Below are positions 24,055 through 40,391 of a stretch of 64,000 nt of DNA, piece by piece. The DNA lies in assembly GCF_900626285.1 (NCBI RefSeq), contig NZ_LR131147.1, forward strand, positions 202,267 to 266,266, in the 5' to 3' direction. The notes below the pieces were generated by a model. The model did no database searches and was not told where the DNA came from. It was given only the letters and a program-made list of their open reading frames with translations. This stretch comes from Intestinimonas massiliensis (ex Afouda et al. 2020). GTDB lineage: Bacteria > Bacillota > Clostridia > Oscillospirales > Oscillospiraceae. A program made the translations under genes and the position numbers. Every line of letters starts with the position of its first letter. Within the stretch, counting starts at the first letter, position 1.

Positions 24055-24396
24055 ATGATAGAAGATTTCGGCAAGGTTCTGACCAACATCGGGCTGGCGG
24101 GCGTGGGCCTGGCGGCCATCGCCGTGGAGCAGGCCGGCAAAGCCGGCAAGATCCTGGTGGAAAAGGGCGCCGTCGCCGTGGAGGAGGGCCGGAAATACGG
24201 GGCCGAACTCCAGGAGAAGTACCAGCAGGACACTCAGCGCCGCCGGGAGGAGCAGTTCAACCAGCGGATCTCCCAGATGGACGCCAATCAGCGTGAGGCC
24301 CTCCGCCGCCGTCTGGCTGAGCTGGACGAGCTGGAACAGGAGGCCGCAAAAGCGGCGGAAGAATTGAACCAGGATGACGACAATCAGGCTTTCTGA
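24055..24396 (+). CDS. Small Ala/Glu-rich helical protein
   Basis: 113 residues from ATG 24055 with GAAGGAGGC upstream (the frame is open further but lacks another site). The N-terminal part is Ala/Gly-rich and amphipathic (LTNIGLAGVGLAAIAVEQAGKAGKILVEKG), followed by a charged coiled coil (EKYQQDTQRRREEQFNQRISQMDANQREALRRRLAELDELEQE). It resembles stress-type or envelope-associated helical proteins but no family is assigned. It is a monocistronic unit between a divergent alr and its own terminator. Confidence 0.75.
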   Translation: MIEDFGKVLTNIGLAGVGLAAIAVEQAGKAGKILVEKGAVAVEEGRKYGAELQEKYQQDTQRRREEQFNQRISQMDANQREALRRRLAELDELEQEAAKAAEELNQDDDNQAF

Positions 24397-24411
24397 TCTC
24401 CCTGCCTTACA

Positions 24412-24457
24412 GGGGAGCGGCGGTGTGTTTTCTGCACCGCCGCTCCCCTTCTTTTTA
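24412..24457 (+). terminator. Rho-independent terminator
   Basis: 14-bp stem GGGGAGCGGCGGTG / CACCGCCGCTCCCC with a 9-base loop, followed by TTCTTTTTA, 15 bases after the small helical-protein gene. Confidence 0.9.
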
Positions 24458-24554
24458 TGCCGCTTTTTCCTTGTGCACAATCATATAAAACAAGTAGGAA
24501 TTATATATTTTTTTACCACCTCCTACAAAAATAGAAAAATTGCCCAAATAACGC

Positions 24555-24584
24555 TTGAAGTCCGGGATCGGCATCGGGTATAAT
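24555..24584 (+). promoter_or_regulatory. Promoter of M60 protease operon
   Basis: TTGAAG (24555-24560), 18-bp spacer, consensus TATAAT (24579-24584), giving a leader of about 70 bases before the TTG start of the protease. Confidence 0.6.
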
Positions 24585-24658
24585 TCCCACGTTATGTCAT
24601 CCAAGGCGACATAACAACAGCACAGCATCTTTAAGTTAGGAAAGGAAGGTTGACCACT

Positions 24659-27600
24659 TTGAAGCATCCCCGCCGCGCCATTTCTGGCCTGCTCTGCCTG
24701 GCAACGCTTGCCAGCTCATGCACCGCATGGCTCCCTGCCGCCTCAGCCGCCGGCACTCAGGAGCAAGCCTTGCAGCAGACCACTCAGGCCACCGGCTCCA
24801 TCGCCCTGACCCTCGCCTTCGCTCTGCCCCAGCGGGCCGACGAGGTGCGGGACCGCAAGATTCAGCTGACGCTGACCGACAGCAGCAACCGGCCTATAGC
24901 CACTGTTCGGCTATGGGACGGCACCGCCGATGCCGGCACGCTGCCTGTCTCCGTAGAAACGCTGAATGCTCAGGGCGTACCTCTCACCACCGAACAGCAG
25001 ATCGGCTATTACCGCGCTGCCGTCTCCGGCCTGGCTCTGGGCACCTACACCATGACCGTGACCGGGACGGGCTACGCTCCCTGCTCCACCACCGTCACAC
25101 TGGAGGGCTACTCCCAGCATGTGCTGATGAGCACTGGGGACGGCACCTTCTCCCTGGGTGACGTGGACGGCAGCGGCACCGTGGACATCGCGGACCGGGC
25201 CGCCATGGACGCCCATCTGGCTGCTGCCGACGCCGAGACACTGGCCGTCTACGATCTGAACGGCGACGGCAGGGTGGATGTGATCGACCTGTCTTATGTC
25301 AACAAAATGATGGATGTGTCCGCCACACCCACCGTCCTGTCCACCTCTGCCATCGTGGCGCCCACAGTGGACACCTCCGCAGTATCCGTCACCGACGGCA
25401 CCCTGGATGACCTGTTCACCTCCAGCGATACCGGGGTCACTCTGGCGCCTGCCTCCGAGGGCCAGGAGTTGTCCATCCCCATCGCTTTTGAGGAAGCTGT
25501 CACCATGAGTGAGATCTCCATCACCTCACCCAGCACCGACGGCGCCATTCAGGCGGGTACCGCCCAGGTGGAGACCGAGGACGGTCAGATCCTGAACGTG
25601 GACTTTGACATCTCCTCTCCCGCCGGAACCCACGCCATCAGCCGCACCGCCGGCCAGACCGTAGTGACCATCGGTCTGGGCAGCAAGGTGGCGGTGAAGA
25701 AGGTCACCATAACCGTGACCAAGGTGGAGGGACAGGCCGGCGAGAAGCCCCAGTTTGCCACCGTCACTCAGATCGAATTTCTGAAGGATATCGTGTCCGA
25801 GGAGACCAAGGCCGACACTCAGGTGAAGGGACTGGCCGCCACCGCCGGCGACGGGGAGATCACCCTGGTGTGGGACAGTCTGCCCAACGTCACCGGCTAC
25901 ACCGTGGCCTACGGCACCGGCAAGGACGCCCTGAACAAGAGCGCCGGGGCCGCCACCAACCGCATCGTGATCTCCGACCTGGAAAATGGCACCACCTACT
26001 ACTTCCAGGTCACCGCCACCAACGGCGACTGGAGCGGTACCCCCTCCGCCCTTCTCTCCGCCACTCCCCTGGCCGCCACTGTGCCCGGCGCTCCCTCCAA
26101 CCTGAAGGTGGAGCACGCCGACAGTGCTCTGCGCCTGAGCTGGAGCAAGACCAAGGATGCCGCCTACTACCAGGTGTTCTACCGTGAGGAAGGTACGGAG
26201 ACGTTCCGGACCTGGGGCGGCAGCACCACCGCCACCAGTGCCGTCATCACCGGCCTGACCAACGGAACCACCTACGAGGTGGCCGTGAAGGCAGGCAACC
26301 ACAAGGGCATGGGTCCCTACTCCGCCATCGCCTCCGGCACTCCGGACAAGGAGGGCTTTGAGATGCCCGTCCTGCCCGAGAGCAACCGCATCGACAGCGG
26401 GGAGCTCACCTCTGTGGTCATGGAAAACGCAGGCAACGTGGACAAAAACCTCTGCCCCGGCTTCACGGTGAAGGATCTGACCGACGGCGATCCCAACACC
26501 TACTGGGTGGCCGCCACCTGGTGGTACTCCAGCAACATCACCTACACCTTCCGGGACACCCACGACATGAACTACCTGTTGCTGGTGCCTTACCTGGATG
26601 GTGCCTACAAGAATCGCATCGCCAATTATACCGTTACCCTGAAGGGAGAAGGCGGTGAGACTCTGGCCACCTACTACCGGGAGGGTATAAACATCACCGG
26701 CAGCGACTACTATATCGTCTCCTTCCCCGAGACCAAGGGTGTGAAAAGCGTCACCCTGGGCCTGGGAGAAAAGACCGGCGGCCCCCGGGTGAGCATCTCC
26801 GAGATCGCCTTCTATGACAGTGATACCCTGGCCGACGACATTGCCGCACTCTTCACCGACGGCACCTTTACCGCCCTGAAGGGCGCTGTGGAGCAGGGAG
26901 ACATCGCCGCCCTGACGGAGCGTCTCTCCGCCCTGAGCAGCTTCTACCTGGATCTGGCCCGACTTCAGGACGAGCTGGACCTGGCCCAGGCTCTGCTGGA
27001 CAAGGAGATCGACGCCCTGGGTCTGGTAAAGAGCGACTTCCAGAGCCGCAGCGGCTCCGCTGCCGCCGATCAGGCCGCCGGCCAGACCGCCAGCAGCCTG
27101 CAGCCCCTGGGGATCACCGCCAAGGCTGGCTCCACCGTGGCCATCTACGCCCAGCTCCCCGACGACGCCGCCGTCTATGTGGTGCCCACCCAGTTCTACG
27201 GCGAATCCGGCGTGTGGACGGGCACCCCCGTGGCTCTGAAGAACGGCCGCAACTACATCACCGTGGAGAAGATCGGCAGCCTCACCGCCACCCGGGGCGG
27301 CGTGCTCTACCTGACCTATGCCGGCGTCCATCCGGAGCTGATCAAGGTCCAGGTCCGGAGCAGCGCCGGGGTATATCAGATGCCGGTTCTGGAGCTGTCC
27401 GGCTGGTACGCCATGGACCAGGGCCAGCGGGAAAATACCATCCGCGCTTATGTGGAGGAACTGACCGCCTATGTGGGAACTCTGCCCTCCAACACCCTGA
27501 CCACCGACATCCGCAACGCCACCGAGATCTCCACCCCCAGCGTCCTTCTCTCCCTCCCCGCCGACCAGGTGCTCTCCGGCCTGAAGGGCGTGGGCAACGG

Positions 27601-29506
27601 CCAGGAGGAGATGGTGAACACCATGTACCAGAACATTCTGGCCTGGGAGGAAGAGCTCTTTATCGCCAACAAGGTTCAGGGCATCCTTGATTCCGACGCC
27701 GCCCCGGCCGATTACCGCTACCCCATGACCACCCGCCAGAACATCCGCTACATGCGCATGTTCGCCGGTGCTTTCATGTACGCCGCCGGGAACCACATCG
27801 GCGTGGAGTACGGCTCCACCGCTGCTCTGGTCCAGGGCAAGCCCACCTCCGCCACCGGCGCCGGTGCGGACAACGGCCTGTTCGGCTGGGGCATCGCCCA
27901 CGAGATCGGCCACAACATGGACAAGCTGGGCAAGGCCGAGATCACCAACAACATCTATTCTCTGGCCCTCCAGGCCTGGGATGGCGGTTCCATGGCCCTG
28001 GACACCCGGCTCACCGCCGACGGCCGCTGGGAGACCATTTTTGACAAGGTGGCCCAGGCCCGCCCCGGCGCTGCCAACAATGTGTTCGTCCAGCTGGGCA
28101 TGTACTGGCAGCTCCACCTGGCCTATGACAACGCCGACCAGCCCCTGGCTTTCTACAACGCCTTCTTCAAGGCCTGGAAGGGCGGCGAATACAGCGGCTA
28201 CAACTACGACGAGCGGGTGGCCCTCATCGCCTCCAAGGTAGCCCACCGCAACCTGACCGAGTTCTTTACCCGCTGGGGCATGACCCTCAGCGACACCGTC
28301 AAGGACATTCTGAACGACTACCCCGCCGAGGAGCGGGCCATCTGGTACCTGAATGATGCCTCCCGTACCTACCGGCTGGAGGACGGCACCGCCGCTGACG
28401 GGTCGGCCTCCGTCACCGCACGGGTCAGCGAATCCAAGGTAACTCTGACCATCAGCCACACCGACAGTGCCCACATCCTGGGCTATGAAATCCGCCGCAA
28501 CGGCAAGGCCATCGCCTTTACCACCCAGACCACTTATGTGGACGACCTGGGCGCGGCCAACAATCTGACCTACACTTACTCTGTGGTACCCGTGGACAGG
28601 CTGGGCAACCAGGGCAGCGCCGCCCAGAGCAGCGAGGTCCTGGTGGCCTATGACAAGGTCATCGATCCCGATCTGTATACCCTGGAGCGCTCCGGCGACA
28701 CTGTTACCATCACCATGAAGGGCGGCACCTCTGTCCCCGTCACCGGCATCAAGGTGACCGGCACCGGCCTGAGCGGCACCTACACCGTGCGACTGAAGGC
28801 AAACGCCGACGCTGAGGAATGGACCACCGCCAAGGCCGGACAGCTGTCCGGCAGCCAAGTAGTAGCCTACTTCAACAAGCCCGGAGCCGGACCGGAGGAC
28901 ACCCGCATCTGGACCTATGACGCAGCGGTACTGGAGCTCAACGGTATCCCCGAAGGCGCTCAGGTGGATCTGCTGGACTATCCCGGCGACCGGGTGGACT
29001 TCTATGAGGGTGCCGCTGTGGGCGTGCTGCAGAAGGATTACCGGTACGGCGAGGACCCGGATGACGTGATCAAGGCCGGCACTCTGGTGATTCTGGGCAC
29101 CTACCGGGGCGACCCCGCCTTCAACTATGTATCCATCGAGGCGGAGTATAACACCACCGCCGAGGCCTGGGAGGACCAGGAGGTCACCACCATCACCCGG
29201 GCTATGAACGGCTATGCCCTGCTGTTCGCCGAGATCCCCGCCGACGGCGCGGTCAGCGACATCAGCGACGGCTTCTTCCTCTTTGTCCCCGACCTGGAGG
29301 CCGAAGCCGAACTTAACGCCAAAGACGGCGTGACTGACGCATATCCCCTGTCCATCCGGGCGGTGCTCTACCGCACCGACGACGCCGCCAGCGCCGACAG
29401 CCAGCGGATCACCAGCCAGACCCTGTGGACCAGTTTCCCCGAGGGCGGCAAGGACGGTTCGTCCTTCCCTGTCATTGAGCTGACCGGCAGCAACACTGAA
29501 ACATAA
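24659..29506 (+). CDS. Secreted multidomain M60-family (mucinase-type) metalloprotease
   Basis: 1615 residues. Start taken as TTG 24659, since GGAAGG is 9 bases upstream; another TTG at 24650 touches that site. Signal peptide MKHPRRAISGLLCLATLASS... Then a dockerin-like pair of Ca-binding repeats (GDVDGSGTVDIADRAAM, DLNGDGRVDVIDLSYV; about 166-217), two FN3 domains (about 394-470 and 475-560), a discoidin/F5-8-like module (about 574-724), and the M60 domain with H1081-E-I-G-H1085 and Glu 1094, fitting HExxHx8E. A further FN3-like module lies near 1250-1330. M60 proteases cleave mucin glycoproteins, so a role in host-mucus use is inferred. The next gene, an SLH protein 10 bases downstream, may anchor it. 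Confidence 0.88.
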   Translation: MKHPRRAISGLLCLATLASSCTAWLPAASAAGTQEQALQQTTQATGSIALTLAFALPQRADEVRDRKIQLTLTDSSNRPIATVRLWDGTADAGTLPVSVETLNAQGVPLTTEQQIGYYRAAVSGLALGTYTMTVTGTGYAPCSTTVTLEGYSQHVLMSTGDGTFSLGDVDGSGTVDIADRAAMDAHLAAADAETLAVYDLNGDGRVDVIDLSYVNKMMDVSATPTVLSTSAIVAPTVDTSAVSVTDGTLDDLFTSSDTGVTLAPASEGQELSIPIAFEEAVTMSEISITSPSTDGAIQAGTAQVETEDGQILNVDFDISSPAGTHAISRTAGQTVVTIGLGSKVAVKKVTITVTKVEGQAGEKPQFATVTQIEFLKDIVSEETKADTQVKGLAATAGDGEITLVWDSLPNVTGYTVAYGTGKDALNKSAGAATNRIVISDLENGTTYYFQVTATNGDWSGTPSALLSATPLAATVPGAPSNLKVEHADSALRLSWSKTKDAAYYQVFYREEGTETFRTWGGSTTATSAVITGLTNGTTYEVAVKAGNHKGMGPYSAIASGTPDKEGFEMPVLPESNRIDSGELTSVVMENAGNVDKNLCPGFTVKDLTDGDPNTYWVAATWWYSSNITYTFRDTHDMNYLLLVPYLDGAYKNRIANYTVTLKGEGGETLATYYREGINITGSDYYIVSFPETKGVKSVTLGLGEKTGGPRVSISEIAFYDSDTLADDIAALFTDGTFTALKGAVEQGDIAALTERLSALSSFYLDLARLQDELDLAQALLDKEIDALGLVKSDFQSRSGSAAADQAAGQTASSLQPLGITAKAGSTVAIYAQLPDDAAVYVVPTQFYGESGVWTGTPVALKNGRNYITVEKIGSLTATRGGVLYLTYAGVHPELIKVQVRSSAGVYQMPVLELSGWYAMDQGQRENTIRAYVEELTAYVGTLPSNTLTTDIRNATEISTPSVLLSLPADQVLSGLKGVGNGQEEMVNTMYQNILAWEEELFIANKVQGILDSDAAPADYRYPMTTRQNIRYMRMFAGAFMYAAGNHIGVEYGSTAALVQGKPTSATGAGADNGLFGWGIAHEIGHNMDKLGKAEITNNIYSLALQAWDGGSMALDTRLTADGRWETIFDKVAQARPGAANNVFVQLGMYWQLHLAYDNADQPLAFYNAFFKAWKGGEYSGYNYDERVALIASKVAHRNLTEFFTRWGMTLSDTVKDILNDYPAEERAIWYLNDASRTYRLEDGTAADGSASVTARVSESKVTLTISHTDSAHILGYEIRRNGKAIAFTTQTTYVDDLGAANNLTYTYSVVPVDRLGNQGSAAQSSEVLVAYDKVIDPDLYTLERSGDTVTITMKGGTSVPVTGIKVTGTGLSGTYTVRLKANADAEEWTTAKAGQLSGSQVVAYFNKPGAGPEDTRIWTYDAAVLELNGIPEGAQVDLLDYPGDRVDFYEGAAVGVLQKDYRYGEDPDDVIKAGTLVILGTYRGDPAFNYVSIEAEYNTTAEAWEDQEVTTITRAMNGYALLFAEIPADGAVSDISDGFFLFVPDLEAEAELNAKDGVTDAYPLSIRAVLYRTDDAASADSQRITSQTLWTSFPEGGKDGSSFPVIELTGSNTET

Positions 29507-29516
29507 GGAGTATACT

Positions 29517-30620
29517 GTGAAACGACCGATTTTATCTCTGATCTCCGCCCTGGTTCTGGCGGCAGGCCTGCTGTTCACCACAGCGGCCGCCGCTGGGCCC
29601 CGGCTGGTGACCTCCCAGACGGCAGCGCCCAGCCAGGACGTGACCCTGACCGGGGTCTCTTCCGACTGCCAGAGCCTCCAGATCACCCTGAACCTCTCTG
29701 CCAGCGGCTCTGCCTATACCTATGAGCCTGACGCAGGTCTGAACCGGAACGGCATCCATACGGTCAGCAAGCAGGCCGGCAGCCAGGTCACCCTCTATAT
29801 CACCGCCAAAAGCGGCGTGCTGGCCGCCGACGGCACCCTGCTTCTCGGCACGCTGACCGCGGCAGACGGCACTACCTTCACCGTCACCGGATTTTCCGAT
29901 CTGATGATGGCGGACTCCTCCTCCGCGGAGCTCCCCGGCGGCGGCAGCGGGAGCGCAGACAGCGGGACCAGCTCCGGCGGCAGCTCCGGCAATTCCTCCG
30001 GCAGCCAGACCGGCGGCAGCTCCGACGGCAGCACCAACAGCGGCGCTGAGGATCCTGCTCCTCAGCCTCTCCCCTTTGCCGACGTGGCGGACGGCACCTG
30101 GTATGCCGATGCGGTGCGCTACGTGTACCAGCAGGGCCTGATGACCGGCACCAGCGAGGACCGCTTCTCCCCCGACGTGACCACCAACCGGGCCATGCTG
30201 GTCACCATCCTCTACCGGCTGGAGGGCAGCCCCACCGTAACCGGGACCGCTTCTTTCCCCGACGTGGCCGCCGGCCAGTGGTACACCGACGCCGTGATCT
30301 GGGCCAGCGCCAACGGCATCGTCACCGGCTATGACAACGGCAGCTTCGGCCCTGAGGACACCATCACCCGGGAGCAGATGGCCACCATCTTCTACCGGTA
30401 CAACCGCTACAAGGGCTATGACAGAACGGCTCAGGCCGCCCTGAGCGGCTACGCCGACGCCGGGCAGGTCTCTTCCTATGCGGCGGAGGCCATGGGCTGG
30501 GCCATCGGCACCGGTCTCATCACCGGCACCAGCGACACCACCCTCTCCCCTGCCGGTTTTGCCACCCGGGCTCAGGCCGCTGTGATCCTGACCCGCTTTT
30601 GCCAAACTATGAACCCGTAA
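29517..30620 (+). CDS. S-layer-homology surface protein
   Basis: 367 residues from GTG 29517 with AAGGAG upstream. Signal peptide MKRPILSLISALVLAAGLLFTT, a beta domain (about 30-130), a Ser/Gly-rich linker (about 138-175), then three SLH repeats: FADVADGTWYADAVRYVYQQGLMTG..., FPDVAAGQWYTDAVIWASANGIVTG..., and a diverged YADAGQVSSYAAEAMGWAIGTGLITG... SLH domains bind pyruvylated secondary cell-wall polymer. Cotranscribed with the M60 protease, it may display or stabilise that enzyme on the surface. Confidence 0.88.
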   Translation: MKRPILSLISALVLAAGLLFTTAAAAGPRLVTSQTAAPSQDVTLTGVSSDCQSLQITLNLSASGSAYTYEPDAGLNRNGIHTVSKQAGSQVTLYITAKSGVLAADGTLLLGTLTAADGTTFTVTGFSDLMMADSSSAELPGGGSGSADSGTSSGGSSGNSSGSQTGGSSDGSTNSGAEDPAPQPLPFADVADGTWYADAVRYVYQQGLMTGTSEDRFSPDVTTNRAMLVTILYRLEGSPTVTGTASFPDVAAGQWYTDAVIWASANGIVTGYDNGSFGPEDTITREQMATIFYRYNRYKGYDRTAQAALSGYADAGQVSSYAAEAMGWAIGTGLITGTSDTTLSPAGFATRAQAAVILTRFCQTMNP

Positions 30621-30625
30621 TAGCA

Positions 30626-30670
30626 GAAAACGCCCCCGGACAGGTGAATTGCCTGCCCAGGGGCGTTTTC
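30626..30670 (+). terminator. Terminator of protease-SLH operon
   Basis: Outer stem GAAAACGCCCC / GGGGCGTTTTC with an inner CAGG/CCTG stem, followed by TTCTGC, five bases past the SLH gene stop. Confidence 0.85.
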
Positions 30671-30719
30671 TTCTGCAAAAATAAAAATCCGGATTCCTCC
30701 GGATTCTCTCAAAAAGCTG

Positions 30720-30749
30720 TTGACTTTACCAGCAAATACATGGTATACT
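30720..30749 (+). promoter_or_regulatory. Promoter of rpoBC
   Basis: TTGACT (30720-30725), 18-bp spacer, TATACT (30744-30749), about 240 bases before rpoB. Here rpoB is not preceded by rplJ-rplL in the window, so this is its own promoter. Confidence 0.7.
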
Positions 30750-30861
30750 TAAATGCTCTTATGTCCAGAACGCGTTTTCCCGCTGTCCTCCCATGTTGTA
30801 CTCAATATAACACGGCCCTTCGGGAAGCGCAAGAGGATATTTTCATATTTTATCCACGCAT

Positions 30862-30906
30862 CCGGGTGTGTAGCACCCGGACTGAACCGCCCGGTTCGTG
30901 CGGTTC
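30862..30906 (+). promoter_or_regulatory. Structured rpoB leader with alternative hairpins
   Basis: Within the long leader are CCGGGTG-TGTAG-CACCCGG (30862-30880), then GAACCG (30884-30889) that can pair with CGGTTC at 30892-30897 or with a second copy at 30901-30906. Mutually exclusive pairings hint at attenuation-like control of RNA polymerase synthesis, but no poly-T follows directly. Confidence 0.4.
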
Positions 30907-30987
30907 GACGAAAAGCAGCCGACGGAAACCGGGAGACGCTGCCACCCAGCGGCTCCCAGACAAAGAAAACGAGGTGTTTTTTCTACG

Positions 30988-34701
<3,714 letters not shown>

Positions 34702-34723
34702 GTAAGGGAGGACGATCAGAACT

Positions 34724-38494
<3,771 letters not shown>

Positions 38495-38505
38495 CACCTG
38501 ACCCC

Positions 38506-38542
38506 AAGGGCCCGGAGTAACACCTCCGGGCCCTTCTTCTTT
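38506..38542 (+). terminator. Terminator of rpoBC
   Basis: 12-bp stem AAGGGCCCGGAG / CTCCGGGCCCTT with a 6-base loop, followed by CTTCTTTTTG. Confidence 0.9.
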
Positions 38543-38561
38543 TTGATCGTGAGGTATCGCT

Positions 38562-39920
38562 ATGAGATCCGTCTCTCCCCTCTCTCTGACCTGCGGCTGT
38601 ACCGGCCTGACCCTGCTGGGCCTGAGCCTGATCCCCGTCCTTGGCCTGGACCTGGGCACCACATCGGTCCGGATCTGGGTCTATCTGCTGCTGCTCATTC
38701 CCGCCCTGCTGGCTCTTTTCCTGCTGAAGTCTTACGGACGCAGCCAGGTGCTCACCGCCCTGCTCCCCATCGGGCTGGCCTTTTTCCTCCGGGCTCTGAT
38801 GCTCTCCTATGTCTCCTCTGATTACGAGATCTTCCTGTCCCAGTGGATGGCCGCCCTCCGGGATAACGGCGGTTTCGCCGCCATCAAACTGCCCATCGGC
38901 AACTACAACGCCCCCTACCTCTACTTCCTGGCGGCCATCTCTTACCTGCCCATCCCCGACCTCTGCCTCATCAAGCTGTTCTCCATTCTCTTTGATGTGG
39001 TACTGGCCTGGGGCGGCGCCCGTCTGGTGATCCACTTTACAGCAAAAGGCAGCAGCGCCTCCCTGATGTGCTTCTGCGTTTTGCTGCTGCTGCCTACCGT
39101 CATGCTTAACAGCGCCTATTGGGGGCAATGTGATTCCCTTTACAGCGGTCTGGTGCTCCACGCCATGGCTTGCGCGCTGGAGCGGCGGGGCGTCTCCTCG
39201 TCCGCCCTGCTGGGGATCGCCTTCTCCTTCAAGCTCCAGACGGTATTCATCCTGCCCCTGTGGGCCGCCTTCTGGCTGGCGGGGCGGATCAAGTTCCGGC
39301 ACCTGTTCTGCCTCCCCGCCGCCTACGCCCTGACCTGCATCCCCGCCCTGCTGCTGGGCAAACCGCTGGTCGATATTCTCAGCGTCTATGTGGGGCAGAC
39401 CCGGGAAGGGGCGGGCAGCCTGAATTACAATTCTGCCTCCGTCTTCTCCTTCCTCCCCTATGGCTCCCAGGTGGATGAGACCACCTACGCCCGCGCCGGC
39501 ATCATCGCCGCCTTCCTGCTGGTCCTGCTCCTGCTGGGCACTCTGGTATATTTCCGGAAGCGGATCTCGGACACCGCCCTGCTCACCGCCGGGGTCATTC
39601 TGGCGGTAGGCGTCCCCTTCCTGCTGCCCTATATGCACGACCGCTACTTCTTCCTGGCCGACGTGCTCACCGTGGCTGTGGCCTGCATCCTGCCCGACCG
39701 GTTCCCCGCAGCGGTGTTGGTGCAGCTGTCTTCCCTCAGCGCCTACCTGGTCTACTTCCGGCAGCGGTACACCTTTGTCCTGACCCTGGGCGGCAAGACC
39801 TATACCATGCTGGGTGAAGCCCTGGCGATCCTGGCCGTGCTGGTATACGCCTGCTGTCTGCTCATTCTGGACCTGCGGCAGACAAGGCGCTCCAGAAAGC
39901 GGCCCCGTTCCTCTTCTTAA
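38562..39920 (+). CDS. Polytopic membrane glycosyltransferase (GT-C, Gpi18-like)
   Basis: 452 residues with about 11-12 hydrophobic segments. The first extracytoplasmic loop has SSDYEIFLSQWMAAL, where the Asp is the likely catalytic acidic residue of GT-C enzymes. Other family-like parts are NYNAPYLYFLAAIS, NSAYWGQCDSLYSGL and LPYMHDRYFFLADVL. These fit the Gpi18/PMT-like mannosyltransferase superfamily, which uses polyprenyl-phosphate sugars on the outer face of the membrane. The acceptor is unknown; cell-wall polymer or protein glycosylation are options. Basic C-terminal tail (RRSRKRPRSSS). It lies directly after the rpoC terminator. Confidence 0.8.
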   Translation: MRSVSPLSLTCGCTGLTLLGLSLIPVLGLDLGTTSVRIWVYLLLLIPALLALFLLKSYGRSQVLTALLPIGLAFFLRALMLSYVSSDYEIFLSQWMAALRDNGGFAAIKLPIGNYNAPYLYFLAAISYLPIPDLCLIKLFSILFDVVLAWGGARLVIHFTAKGSSASLMCFCVLLLLPTVMLNSAYWGQCDSLYSGLVLHAMACALERRGVSSSALLGIAFSFKLQTVFILPLWAAFWLAGRIKFRHLFCLPAAYALTCIPALLLGKPLVDILSVYVGQTREGAGSLNYNSASVFSFLPYGSQVDETTYARAGIIAAFLLVLLLLGTLVYFRKRISDTALLTAGVILAVGVPFLLPYMHDRYFFLADVLTVAVACILPDRFPAAVLVQLSSLSAYLVYFRQRYTFVLTLGGKTYTMLGEALAILAVLVYACCLLILDLRQTRRSRKRPRSSS

Positions 39921-39961
39921 CTTCCATTCAGCGTTTTTTCTGAAAAATGCCCGAAAAGCGG

Positions 39962-39990
39962 TTGACTCTTTGGATACAACGTGTTACAAT
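39962..39990 (+). promoter_or_regulatory. Promoter upstream of small hypothetical gene
   Basis: TTGACT (39962-39967), 17-bp spacer, TACAAT (39985-39990), 52 bases before the ATG at 40042. Confidence 0.7.
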
Positions 39991-40041
39991 TTGGTTACAG
40001 TTTTTAAAAATCAGTAACATTCCCGTCTATTAGGAGGTATT

Positions 40042-40332
40042 ATGTCATCTCAAGCTATTCCTCTGACTTATAAAGGCCATCCCCTGCGCCGGAAAGACAG
40101 TCTGATCTACTACGGCAGCATGGCTGAAAAATATATCATTATGCTTCAGATCCTGAGCCAGAAAAAAGAAAACGACATGGATGTGGCCACCAAGGTCTCC
40201 GTCCAGCTCCAGCTCACCGACCCCGACCTGAAGAGCCGGGATCGTGTGGTAAAGAAAACCGAGAAGGACAGCCTGTACGCCGCCATGGATGTGGCGTCCG
40301 TCTGGCTGGAACGGGCATTAGCCAATAAGTAA
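40042..40332 (+). CDS. Small conserved-type hypothetical protein
   Basis: 96 residues with TAGGAGGTATT before the ATG. Mixed alpha/beta, no membrane segment; sequence features are PLTYKGHPLRRKDSLIYYG, KYIIMLQIL and a C-terminal helix. No family is recognised. A strong own promoter and ribosome site support it. It precedes the NlpC/P60 gene by 59 bases and may be cotranscribed. Confidence 0.7.
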   Translation: MSSQAIPLTYKGHPLRRKDSLIYYGSMAEKYIIMLQILSQKKENDMDVATKVSVQLQLTDPDLKSRDRVVKKTEKDSLYAAMDVASVWLERALANK

Positions 40333-40391
40333 GTCATATTTCAGCCCCGTCTGTGCAGCGGGGCACTATTCTGAACGGAGGGAATCTACGA

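Noticed and set aside
25526..29686. Open frame of 1386 codons antisense to the M60 protease
   Set aside because: It mirrors the real gene, which has signal peptide, domains and ribosome site. In this GC-rich genome the antisense frame stays open because codons whose complements are stops are rarely used.
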